NCBI GenBank assembly: GCA_016806645.1
Contig: JACSYO010000415.1
Location: 3,758,001-3,822,000 of the forward strand
Length of the DNA stretch: 64,000 bases
Source: Ophiodon elongatus
Lineage: Eukaryota; Chordata; Actinopteri; Perciformes; Hexagrammidae
Direction of reading: 5' to 3'
Position numbers and translations under genes: made by a program
The notes under the pieces: generated by a model
Databases searched by the model: none
Told to the model about the DNA's origin: nothing
The model's input: the letters and a program-made list of their open reading frames with translations, nothing else
Shown here: positions 12,011 to 26,287 of the stretch, piece after piece
Numbering within the stretch: the stretch's first letter is position 1
Layout: every line of letters starts with the position of its first letter

Positions 12011-13409
12011 TCAAGTAAATATACTTGCAACAGTATAATGACGGTGCTCAGAGTCCTTTTCCGGCTTGGAGATGCTGCAACTGTTTTTCCAACTTTAAAC
12101 TGGACCTATTTATACCAAAGAAAACAGAGGAGTGTTTCTCTCTTTCTGAAGAGTTTAAGGTGGCTGACGGTTTGCTGCCCCCTGCAGGACTTTAACAAGA
12201 ACTTCAGCTCAAGTGACGTGACATTTCTGCGATGCATTTACAATGAACAAAAACATATTCTTTTTAAATCCCTGTGCAGCTCCGTACACGAGTCAGTGCC
12301 TCTGATGGTGTTAGATAGGAGCTCAACAAGGGACAGCAGCTCTGTCAGTGGCCTTTAGCTACAGCTCAGTGGTGCTTCTAAAGACTCTCTTATATTCTAC
12401 ACTGTTATTGTATAGTCATATCCATGAAAAAGCCCAAAACCAACAATGAATGCATCCTTCTAACGAGTATGTTTGTGACGTCGATGCCTGGTGTAACGTA
12501 TTGCTCTGTGCCGTGGAGCTCCATTGTCCCAAAAACGATTCACATCAGTGTGCCACTCAACGTAACGTGTTGCTTCATCACCATGAAAATTGGCACTATA
12601 GCTTATTCTGCTGCTGTGAATATGAACTGTTAATGTTTATTATTCCACAACAAGTGCCTTATTTACTCCTGTTAGTAACTATTGTTAGATACAGTGTCCA
12701 GCTACTTCAAAGAATTGCTGAGCCCTTTTTTAGGTTAAACTAAATATTTGTTGGCAAGTCTCAAGTTTTTTTTTGTTTGTTGTTTTTTTAAATTACATCT
12801 TCCTATAAACAAATAAGATTGGCACTGAGTGCCACAGGGTGTCGAGAGACCGATCTACCTATAGTCGGTCTTTTCATGGGATTCGTTTAACTATTTCCTG
12901 GCTTAACATTTATTTTAAATGGTGTGTTTTGAAACTATAATTTAAAGGATATCTAATTAAACTTATATTGTTCAAACCTCAGCCGCTGATTCAGGTCCAG
13001 AATAGTAATCTTATAAAGTATTCAATTTGACCATTGAATTTCAGTATTTGTAAACTATACAAAACTTAGTAATTGTATAGTTTAAATGTGCAACACACAC
13101 ACACACACAGCGATGTATGATTTGTTTATAACATTGTGAAGCTACATAGTGCAATATGAAGAAGTAGGTTGGGAATGTTTACACAGGTCGTTCAGCTCAG
13201 CTGCTCTCTTTTCAGTTAGTACCATCAGACAATTAAGATGTACATGTACATTTCAGTATTTTCAAAGATGTTCAGTCTTATTGTGATATTTAAAAAAATA
13301 ATGTTGATTAGAATTAAAAAAAAGAACTACAAATATTATTCAGACTTGTACCGAGTCTTTAACTATATTCAATTAAGAATGAATCCACTAAAACATATTT
13401 GCGGTCACT
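12011..13409. other. Convergent 3' region between TNF receptor and rbp5
   Basis: The two genes converge here, so the stretch should hold both 3' UTRs. It is AT-rich, with a short (CA)n at about 13090-13107. No further coding exon was recognised. I could not fix a clear polyadenylation signal for either gene. Confidence 0.5.
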
Positions 13410-15532
13410 TCAAACAACCTTCTTGAAGACTTGCTTGGCAACGATTCCTTGAACTCTCATCTCCTGCAGAGAGGAAAAGGCCACATGGTGGGGAGAAGGA
13501 GGGGGAGGGGGGTGGGGGGTGGGGGGGATGAATAGTAAGACAGTGTGTCACATCAAAGGAGAGTTAAATAAGTGAAACACAAACCTGGGATTGTATACAA
13601 AATACAATCCCGTCCCCACCCCCCTCCCTCTTTGACCTCGTAATCCTTCTCCCATTCAATCACTATCTACTTATCTCCTCCTTTGACCCCCCCCCTCCCC
13701 CCTCCCCACCCTCCCCCCTCTCCCTTCCTCCAACAGCTCCCCCTCATCCTCAATCACTCTTCATTATTCTCTCGCTGCTCCCCTCTCCTGCTTTGTGTAA
13801 CCTTTCAAATCCACCATTTTAGAGCCTGATCCTCGCTGGTATTTCTTTCCCAATTTCTCTCCTAAACTTGAACAACGCAATGCTTTGTCCGAGCTGCAAC
13901 ACAGTTATTAGAAATCCTGCGAGAGCTATTCATGAGACAATAGCGATTGTTTGAAATCTTAATGAGCATTGACAGATTACATGTAAACTTCCACTCTTTT
14001 ACAACCAAAACGAGAAGAAACACTCCTCTCTCTTGTCCTGAGTTATGGTAGCACTTTATAAAGACATGCTTTCAAGAGTCTTCTGCCTCTTTTGGGTTTT
14101 CCTTCCTTTGTAGGCTCCTACTTTTCCCCCCTCAAGCATTCACAAAGCCCTACGAACCTTTTTCTTCCCACAAAGGCCGAAGTAGTGTAGTGCAACTGAA
14201 TAAGGAAATAATGACTTCCAAACTCTGTATTATTTGCATGTTTAGCATATCACTTTTATCTTTTCCCTTTCGTGTTTTTAGTTTCCTTGTTTGTTATCCC
14301 CCCCCCGTCCCCCTCTTTCTCTTCATCCTTACCAAATGCAGCTTATCACCCTCCAGCCAGTGTGTCCAGCCTCGTCCTTCCTTCTCGCCTTGCTGTTGAC
14401 AAAGCAGGTTGTCTCCTTCCCAGCTCACTGTAGTCTATAAGACAGATATGTCGTGTTACTGCGTGCAATTAGTATGTAAAGCAGCTCACGAGTCTTTGTT
14501 CATTGCAAAAGGTTGGCCATGAGTTGAAAACCCCCTTTTTTCCTTCTTGTCTTTTGCTTTCGTTTTCTTTCTTTTTTGTTATTTTGTACTAAGATAGTGC
14601 TGATAATTCTGATTCCTGAGTGGGTTTGGAAACTGAACACTATTACAGTGTTTTTGTTAACCACTGCTTCACACACATCACCCATCGTATGCTCAAAGGG
14701 GGTTTAAAGCCACAGAGGGTGGCTCCAACACAAAAACACAGCAGTAGGCGAGTCGACTTTCCGCAGACATTCCAAATTAAAACCAGACAAAGCAAACTTG
14801 GATAACAAGTTATGATACTGTGCATGTATTATATCATCGAGCCTGTCTACATGTCCAATCAAGATCATGTTTATATTCACAATAACAACACACACCTGAC
14901 AAGTACGACCGTCCACTGGTCCCAAGTCTTCGGTGAATTCTTTCCCGATAGTAAAATCCATGTTGAAGTTCTTGAAGGTGGTGAGAGTGCGGATCCTCAT
15001 GGCCCCTGTGGCCGGGTCATGGGCGATCTCCTTGGAGGGCTTCAACAAACACACAATCTTCCTCAGGGCAAAATTAATATCTGAGAGAAGATAATAAATA
15101 ATAGGATTAATATAACATGAGCTGTACTTTATTGTTGCTTTATTAAAAGGGATGCTTTGTCTTGTCACACTCAGTGCAGACAGAGAGGATACACCCATAT
15201 GAATGTGTGTGTGTGGGTCTGGGGTCATGGAAAGGACAAGGTGGTGATTTCATTTCACTAATGTGCAGCTGCAATTGGAGATGATCCACATTATGAAACC
15301 AATGATTAAAACGATGAACTCAAAGCATCAAAGCAATAAAAATATGCAAGTGTCAAAATAAAAGGTGCAACAAAAGGCTGAACGTTTAATAAATACAGAT
15401 GATTTGTTTTAAGGGGTTACAGCTGTGTGAAAGCTATGCGACAGTCAGAGTCTTACCTAAAGCGGCGAGGTAGGAGTCCATGTTTTCCTGCTCCACCATA
15501 TGAAACGTGCCGGAATAATCAGGTTTAGACAT
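13410..15532 (-). CDS. rbp5: Cellular retinol-binding protein (RBP5-like), complete
   Basis: Four exons: 15457-15532, 14896-15080, 14333-14434 and 13410-13463. They total 417 bases, 138 residues plus TGA, close to the ~135 of the family, and the four-exon plan is that of all intracellular lipid-binding proteins. Start is MSKPDYSGTFHMVEQENMDS with A at -3. Exon 2 contains LDINFALRKIVCLLKPSKEI and KNFNMDFTIGKEFTEDLGPVDGRTCQ. Exon 3 has TTVSWEGDNLLC and GEKEGRGWTHWLEGD. Exon 4 has EMRVQGIVAKQVFKKVV. These are hallmarks of cytosolic retinol carriers, which hand all-trans-retinol to LRAT or dehydrogenases. Human RBP5 lies near C1R/C1S on 12p13, supporting rbp5 over rbp1 or rbp7. Confidence 0.88.
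13491..13527 (+). other. G-run tract with quadruplex potential in rbp5 intron 3
   Basis: More than four runs of four or more G lie just upstream (in rbp5 sense) of the last acceptor, on the template strand of the gene. The sense RNA is therefore C-rich here. Confidence 0.6.
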
Positions 15533-15924
15533 TTTGTTCCCTCCAAAACAAGACGAGCAGAAATGTCTACTTTTCCTCCTCCTCGCTTTTTTTTTTTTTC
15601 TTCCTCGAGTCGAGTCTGCAGCCCAGGGCTGATCTGCGGACGCCTTGTTTGAGATCAGTTTTACTTGTGCAACGTTTCTGGACAATGCCTGGATTTGGGA
15701 CGCGTAAAAGGAGACTGTTGCACAATGTTTCAGTCTTCAGTGGACGTCCTCTCGGGTGGAGACTCGCGCTGGATTTCTGAAATGGTTTGCAGCCAGCTGG
15801 GACTCACTGTGGCTACGAGGGGTTTTTTCCCAGCAGGACCACATCCAGGGGGAGGTTCATTCATCTCATGCTTTACTCAGAGGGATCAGTTCCAGAGGCG
15901 GTGCTTCGGATCCCTAAAACATGT

Positions 15925-15973
15925 GTGGGGGTGAGGGGGGGGTGGGGGAGGGGTGAGGGGGGGGGGGTGAGGA
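15925..15973 (+). other. G-rich tract upstream of rbp5 start
   Basis: Six or more G runs of four to eleven bases, broken by T or TGA, lie about 400 bases upstream of the rbp5 start codon. This is a strong quadruplex-forming pattern. Confidence 0.65.
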
Positions 15974-16054
15974 TGTAATGCATGTCACAGATTTGAGTGT
16001 GTACTTATACTGGGAGCTGACCAGTATGTTAACATCTCACACACGATGTAGAAT

Positions 16055-16454
16055 AAAGGTCAAGTACTTAATTGCAAAAGTATTAGCATCAAAATTGTGA
16101 AGAATATGTATAAGTAGACCCGTTTCAGAATAATGCATATTAATGATGCATTAATGTGTTCATTACTTTAATGTTGCATCTGGTGGGGATTAGTTGTCAC
16201 GACATATACTGGCGGGTATCTTGTGAAAGTTTTAAACTAAAATAATACATCATTTATGTTTTATTCTTAATCTCAATCTGCAAAGCAACTGAAGGTATCA
16301 AGTAAATGTTGAGGAGTAGAAAGTACAATTTTTGGCCTCTGAATTGTTGTGGACTGGAGTCAAAGTACAAAGTAGCATCAAGCAAAGTACCTCAAAAACT
16401 GTAACAGTCAACACTTCAGTACGGTACTTGAGTAATTGTAGGTTTCCACCACTG
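16055..16454. mobile_element. Truncated second copy of the CAGTGGTGGAAA MITE
   Basis: The right end reads 'cttgagtaattgtagg' then 'tttccaccactg', matching the terminus of the 4213-4736 element. Interior 'atgatgcattaatgtg' and 'agtacaaagtagcatc' are typical of the same family. The left terminal repeat was not found, so the copy is truncated or badly decayed. Confidence 0.65.
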
Positions 16455-17359
16455 GGTTGTGTTTAGAGAAGAGGCAAAGTTTTATTTCAGATGTAGGGAC
16501 ACACACGGGATGCCTAAATACTGCACCACACATTTCCCAGTACTGCAGGTTAAAGGTCCATTCTGTATTTTTTTTGTCTTGATAAATAACAGGCTACTCC
16601 AAAAATGTAATGAGCATTTTATTGTTTGACAATGATTTTACACATTTCCCTAAACATTACTGATGTAGTATATTTGATGTCTAACAGCAGATGGAGTTTG
16701 AAGATGTCTAAAAATCCATTTTGATCTGAAATTTAAGACTAAATCACTGTCTGAAATACTGATGTAATCAAACCTTTAACGACTTAAGATTGTCTGGTGT
16801 TCGTGTTCAAAAGACTTGTCAGTCAATTTGTAAATGCAAGTTGTAACAGTCTGTGTTCTTAGTTGACATCTGATAAAGGTACAAATGTCTATATGAAAAG
16901 CAGTCGTATAGCTCAGGAAATAGAGAGAGGAAGGTTTGAGGATTTAAAAGTCCTGGTCTGAGAGGAAAAATAAATTGACCAAAAATTTGATGTAAAAATG
17001 AAAAGTAACCGAACAGAAGATGAAAGTAAAATTGATTCAAATCAAACATTTGTGTTATCAAAATGCCTAAAGTAGAGCTAAAAACATGTTGCTTCTCTAA
17101 ACAACAAATTATAAACATTACATCCTTCTCTTGATGCACTTCTGTTTTTTTTTCAATTGCATTTAAATATAAAACAAATTAAGCTTGAGGACAAAAGAAT
17201 ATATTTTATGAACCTAAAGTGATGAAATCTTAACAACTGCTGCTAAAACCCAACTCCTTTTACACACTGAAGCACCCCACAAATACTAGTGTGTTTGTTC
17301 AAATAACTGAAATTTAAAGAAAGAGAATCACACAACGAAGTGTTCACACATGTTCTGAC

Positions 17360-17365
17360 TTTATT
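17360..17365 (-). terminator. Candidate ptpn6 polyadenylation signal AATAAA
   Basis: The minus strand reads GAGAATAAAGTCAG here, about 160 bases downstream of the ptpn6 stop codon. It is the nearest canonical signal noticed. Confidence 0.5.
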
Positions 17366-17523
17366 CTCAACAAACACTTCAACCAAGAATTCATGTGACA
17401 CATCAGATGTGAACTAATTTCACACATTTCATTTTGCCTGCACTAAAATACAAATTCTTTAACAAAAGAGTGCCTGCATAAATATAACAACATGAAGTAC
17501 TTTGATAAAAAAAAAACGTTCTT

Positions 17524-20500
17524 CTATCTTTTCCTCACGGAGCCACTTTTCTTGTCTGACTTTGGCTTCTTGACATCTTTTTTTCCTTTTGACAGATTCT
17601 CGTAAACTTCCTCCTTGTTCCTGGAAACAGTAAAAGAAAAATCTGAGTAGGGATTGTTTCAGATTCAATCCGGTATATTTTTATAAACCAGCCAACATCG
17701 ATTTGACACAGCTTTGTTCGAAGTGAACCAAAGATGCTTGAGAGGTCAATGAACAGAGATTACTGAATTAGAAATATTAAAACAGACCAACCAACCATGA
17801 CTCAATCACTCAAAGCTGGCAGCCAACCATTCAGAGCTCCAAGTGGGTCAAAGTTTACGGTGTTCTGGGCTGAATTGTTTAGGGTTGTGTTTTATTTCTG
17901 CCCTAATTGGTTAATTACAACACAATTTAGTTCATAGTGGTTTCCGGCCTCAGAGGTCACAAAAACACTCGTATCTTGTTTACTTCTGTTGTCCATTAAA
18001 GGGAGACTCCACCATTTCTACACATGAGGTTCAGTTAACTCGTCACGAGGACTTACTAACAAGTTGTATAATGTTTTCTGTAGCTCTGGAAGAGACTTTC
18101 TAAAGTAAAAAAAAAATAATAACTGATTGCATATGTTTCAAGTTGCACTATGGGAATTGTAGGATCCAGCCTTTTTTGGAACTTGAGGCCATACAGACTA
18201 AAACGCTTCTTTTTTTAAAAAAAAAAACCTGTCTCTTGTGAGTCATTCATCTTTGGGAAGTGCAGTTTTCATTCAATAGTTCTGCTTTAATGCCCACAGA
18301 GAAATAATGGTAGCGCTGTGTGCGCTCCTTGTTAAGAGGATAGTACTGGTACATACTTGTACTTTGGTACACTGTGCATAAAGGCCCCATAGTTTATACG
18401 TTAATCAGCTTTTAAACAAGGATTCATTTCCCAACTGTGTTTTTTGTCTTTAGTTTCTACCTTCCAGAGATTAAAGCTCAACAACAATCAGTGATTTATT
18501 TTTCGAAGGAAAATAATATTTTAAGACTGCAGTCCCTAAGATAAAAAACAATGAAACTGAGGTGGAGTTCAGCTGCAACTACAATGCATCCTCTCTCCAC
18601 CCAAAACTTATTCTCTAAACAAAATTAGACTCTCTGTTGACATAAGGCTGAAGACGGTGTTTTTGAAAGGAAAGTCGGGCGGCAGTGTGAGATTTAGAGG
18701 AGAGATGTAAATGTTTTACAAACATCCAATTCACACACACACTTCTTTTCTCTCTCTTTCTCATAGACAGAGATGTGTCTCTGGCTCACTCACTTTGAGA
18801 CCTTCCTGCTCGCTGGTTGGTGTTTAAGTTGCAGATTTCCATACTCTGTCTCGGTTTCCTAGGGAAGAGAGAGACATTTCCGATATGACTTTTACTCAAA
18901 CACAGAGATAGAGGTCATGCAATTGTTTTATGTTGCGGTTGATTGTTTTCTATCTCTGGGTCAACGTTCATCTTTCACAAGCCATTCTCTGATAACGAAT
19001 CATTCTGCTGACATTGAGCTCGTCGGCTGTGGTGTTCAAATCAGCAGCCAAAAGTGCAAAGGCCTATTGGCATACAAATCTCTTGAAATGTGTCTAGAAA
19101 GAAAAGACTAATTATTTTATCCTCTTCATGAATTTCTCCTGCCCTGTTGCTCACCATGGAGGCACAATCTTTGGCCTTGGTGGTCTGTATGTACTCAGAT
19201 ACAGACAGGTAGATGAACTTGTACTGTGCTTCGGTCTGCACCATCCCAGAGCGCTGCTCTCGCACCATCTGGATGTATTTCGGGATGTCAAGATCACAGT
19301 CCAGACCTACAGTGGGAGGTATGAAAGCATTGGATGGAGGCAGTCTAAACAAGGAAAATAAACTGTGTATTGTGAATGGCTTTGTTTTTACTCAAAAAAA
19401 TATCTTGAGAACTGATTTCAAGCAACAACAAAAAAAGTTACCGATAGCGTCAATGGTCTCAAGGATCATGTCGATCACCACAATCGTGCCTGTTCGACCA
19501 ATTCCAGCACTGCAAGAATTCACAGAAGAAACAAAGTTAATATATCTTTCCATCACTCAAACAGGACTGAACATCATTACTAACAACACTAAAAGTCTGC
19601 AGCCATGCTAGCTGCTCTGCTCTGTACTGCATGCTACAAATACGCTTGCATGGTAAAATGTGTGTAATGTTTACCATGTTCACCATCTCAGTTTAGAATT
19701 CGAACATGTTGATATTTGATAATTAGCACAAAACACAAAGTACAGCTGAGCCCGTTAGGATTTAAGGGGTCACATATCAGAAGACTTGGGAACAATTGTG
19801 TTAAAAAAAAGTATGGGACAGCAGATGAAAATTAGCCTCTCTGACTAACTCTGGCTCACTTTACTGTTGATTAGTGTGCATTGTCCCTGCAGAAATAAAC
19901 AGCAAATAAAAATAATCGTATTACTGCTGTGCAGCTTTGTGAACATGCTTGCATAAATACTTACACATGAGTCATGTAATCATTCAAACAACACGTTTTA
20001 AAATAGTACAAGCGGCCTCAGTATCCACCACGTCACACGGGGAAATTCCTTCAGGATAAACTGTCAGTTGACTCAAAACCTTTTGTTCAGTTACTACTAA
20101 TCTTAATCCTGAATATATAATCAATTTAATCGTAAACCTCTAAGTGTTATCACCCAACTTATGATGAACTTAGTGATGTGATGTTTGTCACAACATACAG
20201 CAGAACAGCTGTCTTCCACATTTAAAGTTTGAGGATTTACGATCTCCAGTCAATCACCAGAAGAAATAGTGGACAAAGATTTTGAAAATCAATGAATTGT
20301 TAAAGAATTTATGAAAAAAAAAAACTGAACATTCAAGCCTCTGAAAAGTAAGGATTTGCTGTTTTTTTTTTATTTTTATAGATTACTTTAAATAAGATAA
20401 AATAATAAAATAAGATAGACTTTATGGCCCTGAAGGAAATTGGTCTTGGACACAGACAGTATCAACTGTTGAGAAAATACAAAATGAATGTGTCATTTAG

Positions 20501-23231
20501 GAGCAGGACAGCAAACAGTCGTGATTTGGTTAGTCAGTAGTCATAATAATGGTGCACATAACATGTGCAGTGCGAGTACAGCAGCCTCGTCAACATAGAC
20601 TCAACATGAACAAACGTGTGTACCGGTGCATTTGGGTTTTAGCTGAAGGACAAATGTGAAATTTAAAGATGTCATCTCTTAGAAATTGAAATGGAGACTT
20701 TTTTTCTCCTTTTTTATAGACTAAACGATTAATCAGTGTTTCGAAAAAAAAGTTCAACAAGTGAATCAGTGAAAATAATTATTAGTTGTAGCCCTGCTAT
20801 TGCAATCAATCACAGCTGGAGTTTGCTTTTAGCTTTGATGCAGGTTTCATGCAGGTGTCCGCCACTCATTGTGTAACCACATCTCAACAATAAGCACCCT
20901 GAGGCGTTGGGCTCTCCAGCTGTCTCGTACCTGCAGTGGATGATCATGGGTCCAGCATCAGGATAGTCCACCTGTTTAGAGTTCACTTGACTGAGGAAGC
21001 TCAGGACACCACCTGGCTCCTGAGGGACGCCGTGGTCAGGCCAGCTCATGTACTGGTAGTGCCAGATGGTACGAGAATGATCTGGCTGGGAACGAGACAC
21101 AATGATGGGATTAAGAAAATAAAATCAGAGTCCTTTATGTCAGCGTAGCACATTTACAGCGATGAGGGCAGTGAGGTCAGAGGTTACCTGGTCTACAGGA
21201 GCGATCTCCAAAACTCTGATTTTGTAATCAGCAGCTTCCCTCTCTGAATTACAGGTCACCACGTACGCACCCACGTCCTTGGAGCTCTGAAGGTCAGGCC
21301 AGTATGGCACACATTTATTCTGCACAAAAATAAACAATGAATCGATTAAATTCGAACTTTATCTGCAAGAAAACTATGTGTTTTTTTTAAGTTTATGTTC
21401 ATCTTTTTTTTTATTATTTCTAAAAAAAATGAATATATTCATTTGACCTTTGGCACTTAAAAGTATGTATATAATGTTTTTACTATCTAAGGTACTTTCT
21501 GTATATTCATATGTTTAAGTGCACACACTTAAAGCCCAAAGCTGCTTTCACGCTTCTCGTTTTGAAACTGACCCGCCCTTTCTCGACCTCTCTTGTTGTC
21601 ATGACGATCACCCTTGTCTTCTCCTGCCATACCATCTGCCAGAAATCGTTGACAGTTGTTGCTAGGCACCCCTGGGTGGCGATGTAAACTTTCTGATCTC
21701 CGGACTCCCACAGGTTGTTCTACAAACACAGAATGAACCACTGAACGCTGCTCAATAAACAAACATCAACCTTAAACAGTAGAAGAAGAGAATATCAGAC
21801 AGTTTTCTGTGTCGTGTTGTTGTCGTCTTGTCTTGTGGTTACTATGAGGCCGGAGGCTTTGGAGACTTACTGTCACGAAGTTGGCGTTGATGTAATCTGA
21901 ACCCACCACATCGGGGTCCCTGTTCCGCAGGCTGACCCTGGTGTCATTGACTTGTGAGAACAAGTGGACAGAGGGAAGAAACGGTGGGAGAACAAGAACG
22001 TTTGGTTAATGTCAGTACTGTCAAAATGTGTTTTAAGATTTGGTTCATTTTTAAAAGTAATGATACTGAGAGGATTAAAAACTCACAGGGAAGAATATTC
22101 TTGTATCGGTTTTTGCTCTTATTTTCAGGCCTCTGGCCCTCCTCTCTGCTCTTTTTCATCTTTGCCTCAAACTTTTGAAGAGCCTTTTGGGAGAGACAGA
22201 AGACTGTGTGATACTTTCTGTGTCCCAAATACTACTACATACTAATATTAAACAGTGTGTGTTATAAATGAATTGTGACAGTGTACAGCTTTTGCTGTAA
22301 GCATACAAGTCATTAACTTTTCTTTAATAGAATTTCATTAAAATAAGTCAGTCAAACTGTGACTTTGTAGTGAAACTACTGATACAACTTGAAACTGGAG
22401 CTGTGTCCACACTAAAGGTGATCAATTAATCAATTCATCGATTCATAATTTAAGATTTCTTTTGTGCAAAAATGCCAAATGTTCCCAAGTTCAAACTTCC
22501 TGATTGTGAGGATTTGTTTCTTTTCTCTTATACCTTTTATATCATTAATTGAATACCTTGTGGACAATTGTAGGACAAAATTAGCAATTTAAAGATGTCC
22601 CCTTGGGCTCTGGGACATTGCAATTACCATTTTTCCCAATTTTCTGACATTTTCTGGACCAAACAATTGAGGAACTAATCATCACATAAGCCAGTAATGG
22701 AAATATTCATCAGTTGCAGCCTAAGCCACAACTACCTGAGTTAAATTAGCTTTTTAAAGTAGCTTTTCCATTTCATTTCACTCAAATGTCAAGTGTGTTT
22801 TTTTAGTGTTAGCGAGTGTTTTAAGTAAAATGAATATGGTCACTCTTCCAGGCCACTAAATACTAAAATCCTGCTATGAGTTATCATGTAATATGGCATT
22901 GGGACCACAGGATGGTAGTAGAACACCTCTACTTCTGTCACACAGTAAGGAAGTCTTGAGATCACTGACGGCCAATTTGTAATAACACAACTGATGTATA
23001 ATTTACTTCTTCCCACTTTAGGACAACCCTGGGGTTCTTTCACAAAAAGCATCATGATCAGAAACACCGAGGCCGGGTCAGATCTTACGTCAAACTCCTC
23101 CCAGAAGCCCGCCTTGCTCTTCTCTCCCTCGCCCTCCTCCTGCTGCGGTGTGGTCTGATCCAGCTGTTTCACTCTGCTGTCGATATCCGCTGCATTCACT
23201 CTGGTGGAGAAATATGGCTGCAGAGGAGAGA

Positions 23232-23280
<49 letters not shown>

Positions 23281-26244
23281 TCTTATAATAGAGATGAAAG
23301 AAAATACGAGCCAATTGAACGCAACACACAACCTCAGTCGGTAAGGCTACTTTAAGACCGAGCTGTGAGTAATATTTCCCATCTGTGGGCTGTGCGGCTC
23401 ATCTTTTAAAATAATTCACAAAAGCCTGTTTCTGTTTTTTGCACAGCTCACTAACATTCAACTTGTTCAATAAGTCATACAAAGATAAATCAGACATGTC
23501 ACGAATGATTTGATCTCTATTATTTTGGTGTGAAACAGTCGGGTTCACCTGTTTGAGATGCACCCAGTTCCCGGAGATCTCCTCGATGCCTTTGCGTTTA
23601 TAGTAATCCACCAGGTCTGTCAGCGTGTCAAACAACTCTGAACCTCCCACTGTGTACCTGTCATTCTGAACACAAAACACAAAAACACACAACTCATCAG
23701 TCAGAGGTTGTGCCAAATGATCTGGTGTAAAAATAAAGAATACAGTTTCAAAAGAGAAGAATAGAAGATGGTGAAGTAGTTGAGTTAACACAATCATTTG
23801 TACATGTCCTCTAATCAAAATGGAAATTAATAGAATCAAAGAACATAATATAATAGCCCCAAAGAGTAGACTTTTTGTGTCAGACTCAAAGTATATTATG
23901 CACAAAAGGCTATTTTATGGTTGACTGCTTTCCAACACTTCAATAGAATAACTAACATTAATGTATTTTGTGTAAAACACATACATGTATACTGATGTAG
24001 CCTATTCACTGGTACAAGCAGCAGTTAATAGGCTTGTTTGAGCCGAGTACGGTCAGGAAACTCACCTAATCTGCCACGTGCTCGTGAAAAGGCCATTGTG
24101 ACCCTTCCACTAATCTCACGTTAATCTTCTGCACCTCAGTGGTGCATAGAAACAAGGCTTCTATTTAAACGACGCCTGGACAGTGTTTTCTGTATGAGGT
24201 AAACCACCGCTAAAAATAAAATGCAAACACCCTGGTGATGACGGAAAGACACAATCTATGAAAATTTGTTTGAGAGGACTGTGGTGTGACCTGTTGCTAT
24301 ACTGTGAATATCACCAGCAGCTGTTTCCACTGAGTGTATAAACACCAGGATACCGCTTTTAGTTTCACATATCGTTTTTTACTCAGATATAAAACAGTTT
24401 TTTAACTGTTGGGGAACATCTTAAGTAAAACTGTGTCTGACATTTATGAACAATTGCAGAGTTTAAATATGAGCAACAGTCTTTTATTGCCTAAGTCAGT
24501 GAAAATGAGACTTTAAACATATTTCAAAGAGTATTACACAACTGTGGGAATACCCAAACATATTCTACATGATGTTTCAGGAAATCCTAATTCTGTAGAT
24601 TCAAAGCAGAAGACTGACCAAGAACAAACCCTAGTTTCATGCACCAACTGTCTTGCATGCCACACACCCGCAGACACGCTCCGAAACACACACAAGGACA
24701 AACACCCACCTGACACATTATCTTGATGTGGGAGACCCTCTTTCCTCCAGTTTTGCCCATCTCGTCCGTCAGAACCGACAGGACAAAGTCTCCAGGTTTG
24801 GACAGCGACTCTCTGACCAGGAAGGTCCCCGACTCGTCTCGAGCGCCGAGCAGCTTCTCTGCTTTCGGCCCAGACAGGTGGCCGTGGTACCACCTGAGAG
24901 AAAAAAGGCACTGAATATTCAGATTGTGTGCACATTTCTAAAAGATATTCATGCCCTGAGCTACATTTGAGATTGTTTGTGGCGCTGGTTCACTGCTATG
25001 ATCTGCAAAAAGGCATCTTCCGTCTCGTGCAGTTAGTTAACTGTGAATTGCATTTCTTGAGGAAATGTCTTTAAGCTTGACATTTTGTACGCAGCAACTA
25101 AACAACAAACATCCTCCTCCTGTATCCACCGCCTTATGTGAGCAGAGCACCGTTAGTGCCGTGTACTGTGAAATACATGTAAGTCTATTCAAGGCTAAGC
25201 GGTTGTCAGACACTCACTGATGTGGTACACTAGACTCTTGAGCTCACTACACCGTGAATGGAAATAGAAAGCCACAACACAATCAGGTGGATTGTTAAAA
25301 ACAGCACATACAGATGTTGATGTAACAGGCAGGTTATATTTCTGTCCACCACCGGACAGTGCGTCTCTCTCCCTCTCTCTGTGTGTGTGTGTGTATTTTT
25401 GTGCAGCGTGTGTGAATTAGTGAAGGCACACTCGGCTGTGTTGGGTTGTGACTTAATTTTAGGCACTGTTCTCGATTTCTTCTTCTAAACTTCCTGCTTT
25501 GCGGTCGGAAAATTTCAGATGACAGATTTCATGGCTGAAGAGGACAAAGTATTTATAGCCTATATGTAACAACCACAGATACCCCCCATGCACACACTGT
25601 GTCTGCTCTCTTTACACCCTTTTGCATGTTTTTAATGATTTAGTTCTTTGACTAACTTGTCAAATTACAGTGTACACATCTACAAAAACTGAAGTTAGAC
25701 TCTTGTTTTTAATAAGAGCAGGTTGCATGGAGCAAAAAAGTGGTGTCCGTGCAGTTTTGCAGAAGCTAAAGAACAGCCTATCCAGGGTAATAATTGATGG
25801 AGTCCTGTACAGAGGAAAGTAGACTAACATGCAAACATGTCAGCCAGGTTTGTTCCACCTATAACCGTGATTAATGCCAACAACGTAATGGCCTGATCAT
25901 ATTTATCCTCTTTTCTGGGACTAGATAAGCCGCCCCAGCTCGATACATGAGAGCGAACATGAAGCGTGACCTGCTGAGGTGTGTGTAATGACACTTGGAG
26001 ATGAGAGGGAGATTGAGTGAGATGAGGAAGGCAGCGAGTGAGCAAGAACATGATGGAGTGTGCAATAGAGGAAGACACGTAGGGTCTGGCCATTGCTTTC
26101 AAAACTGTGTCAAAACCTAAAGTTTCCAACCGCAGCAACAAAAGGGAAGTTAGACAACTGACAGAAAGAGAAGGACAAGGGGGGGCAGAGGGTAGAGCTT
26201 CCAACTAGGGTAAAGTACAAAGTCACACACACAAACATATGCAC

Positions 26245-26287
<43 letters not shown>

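Larger units (their letters stand above)
15533..17359. other. rbp5 upstream region and ptpn6 downstream flank
   Basis: This holds the rbp5 promoter side and sequence downstream of the ptpn6 poly(A) signal. A pure G/T-G tract lies at 15925-15973 and a truncated MITE at about 16055-16454. No additional gene was recognised. Confidence 0.5.

Noticed and set aside
20381..20462. Possible LINE tail ('aataagatagactttatggccctgaagg')
   Set aside because: It is suggestive of a fish LINE 3' end but too short and decayed to call as a feature.
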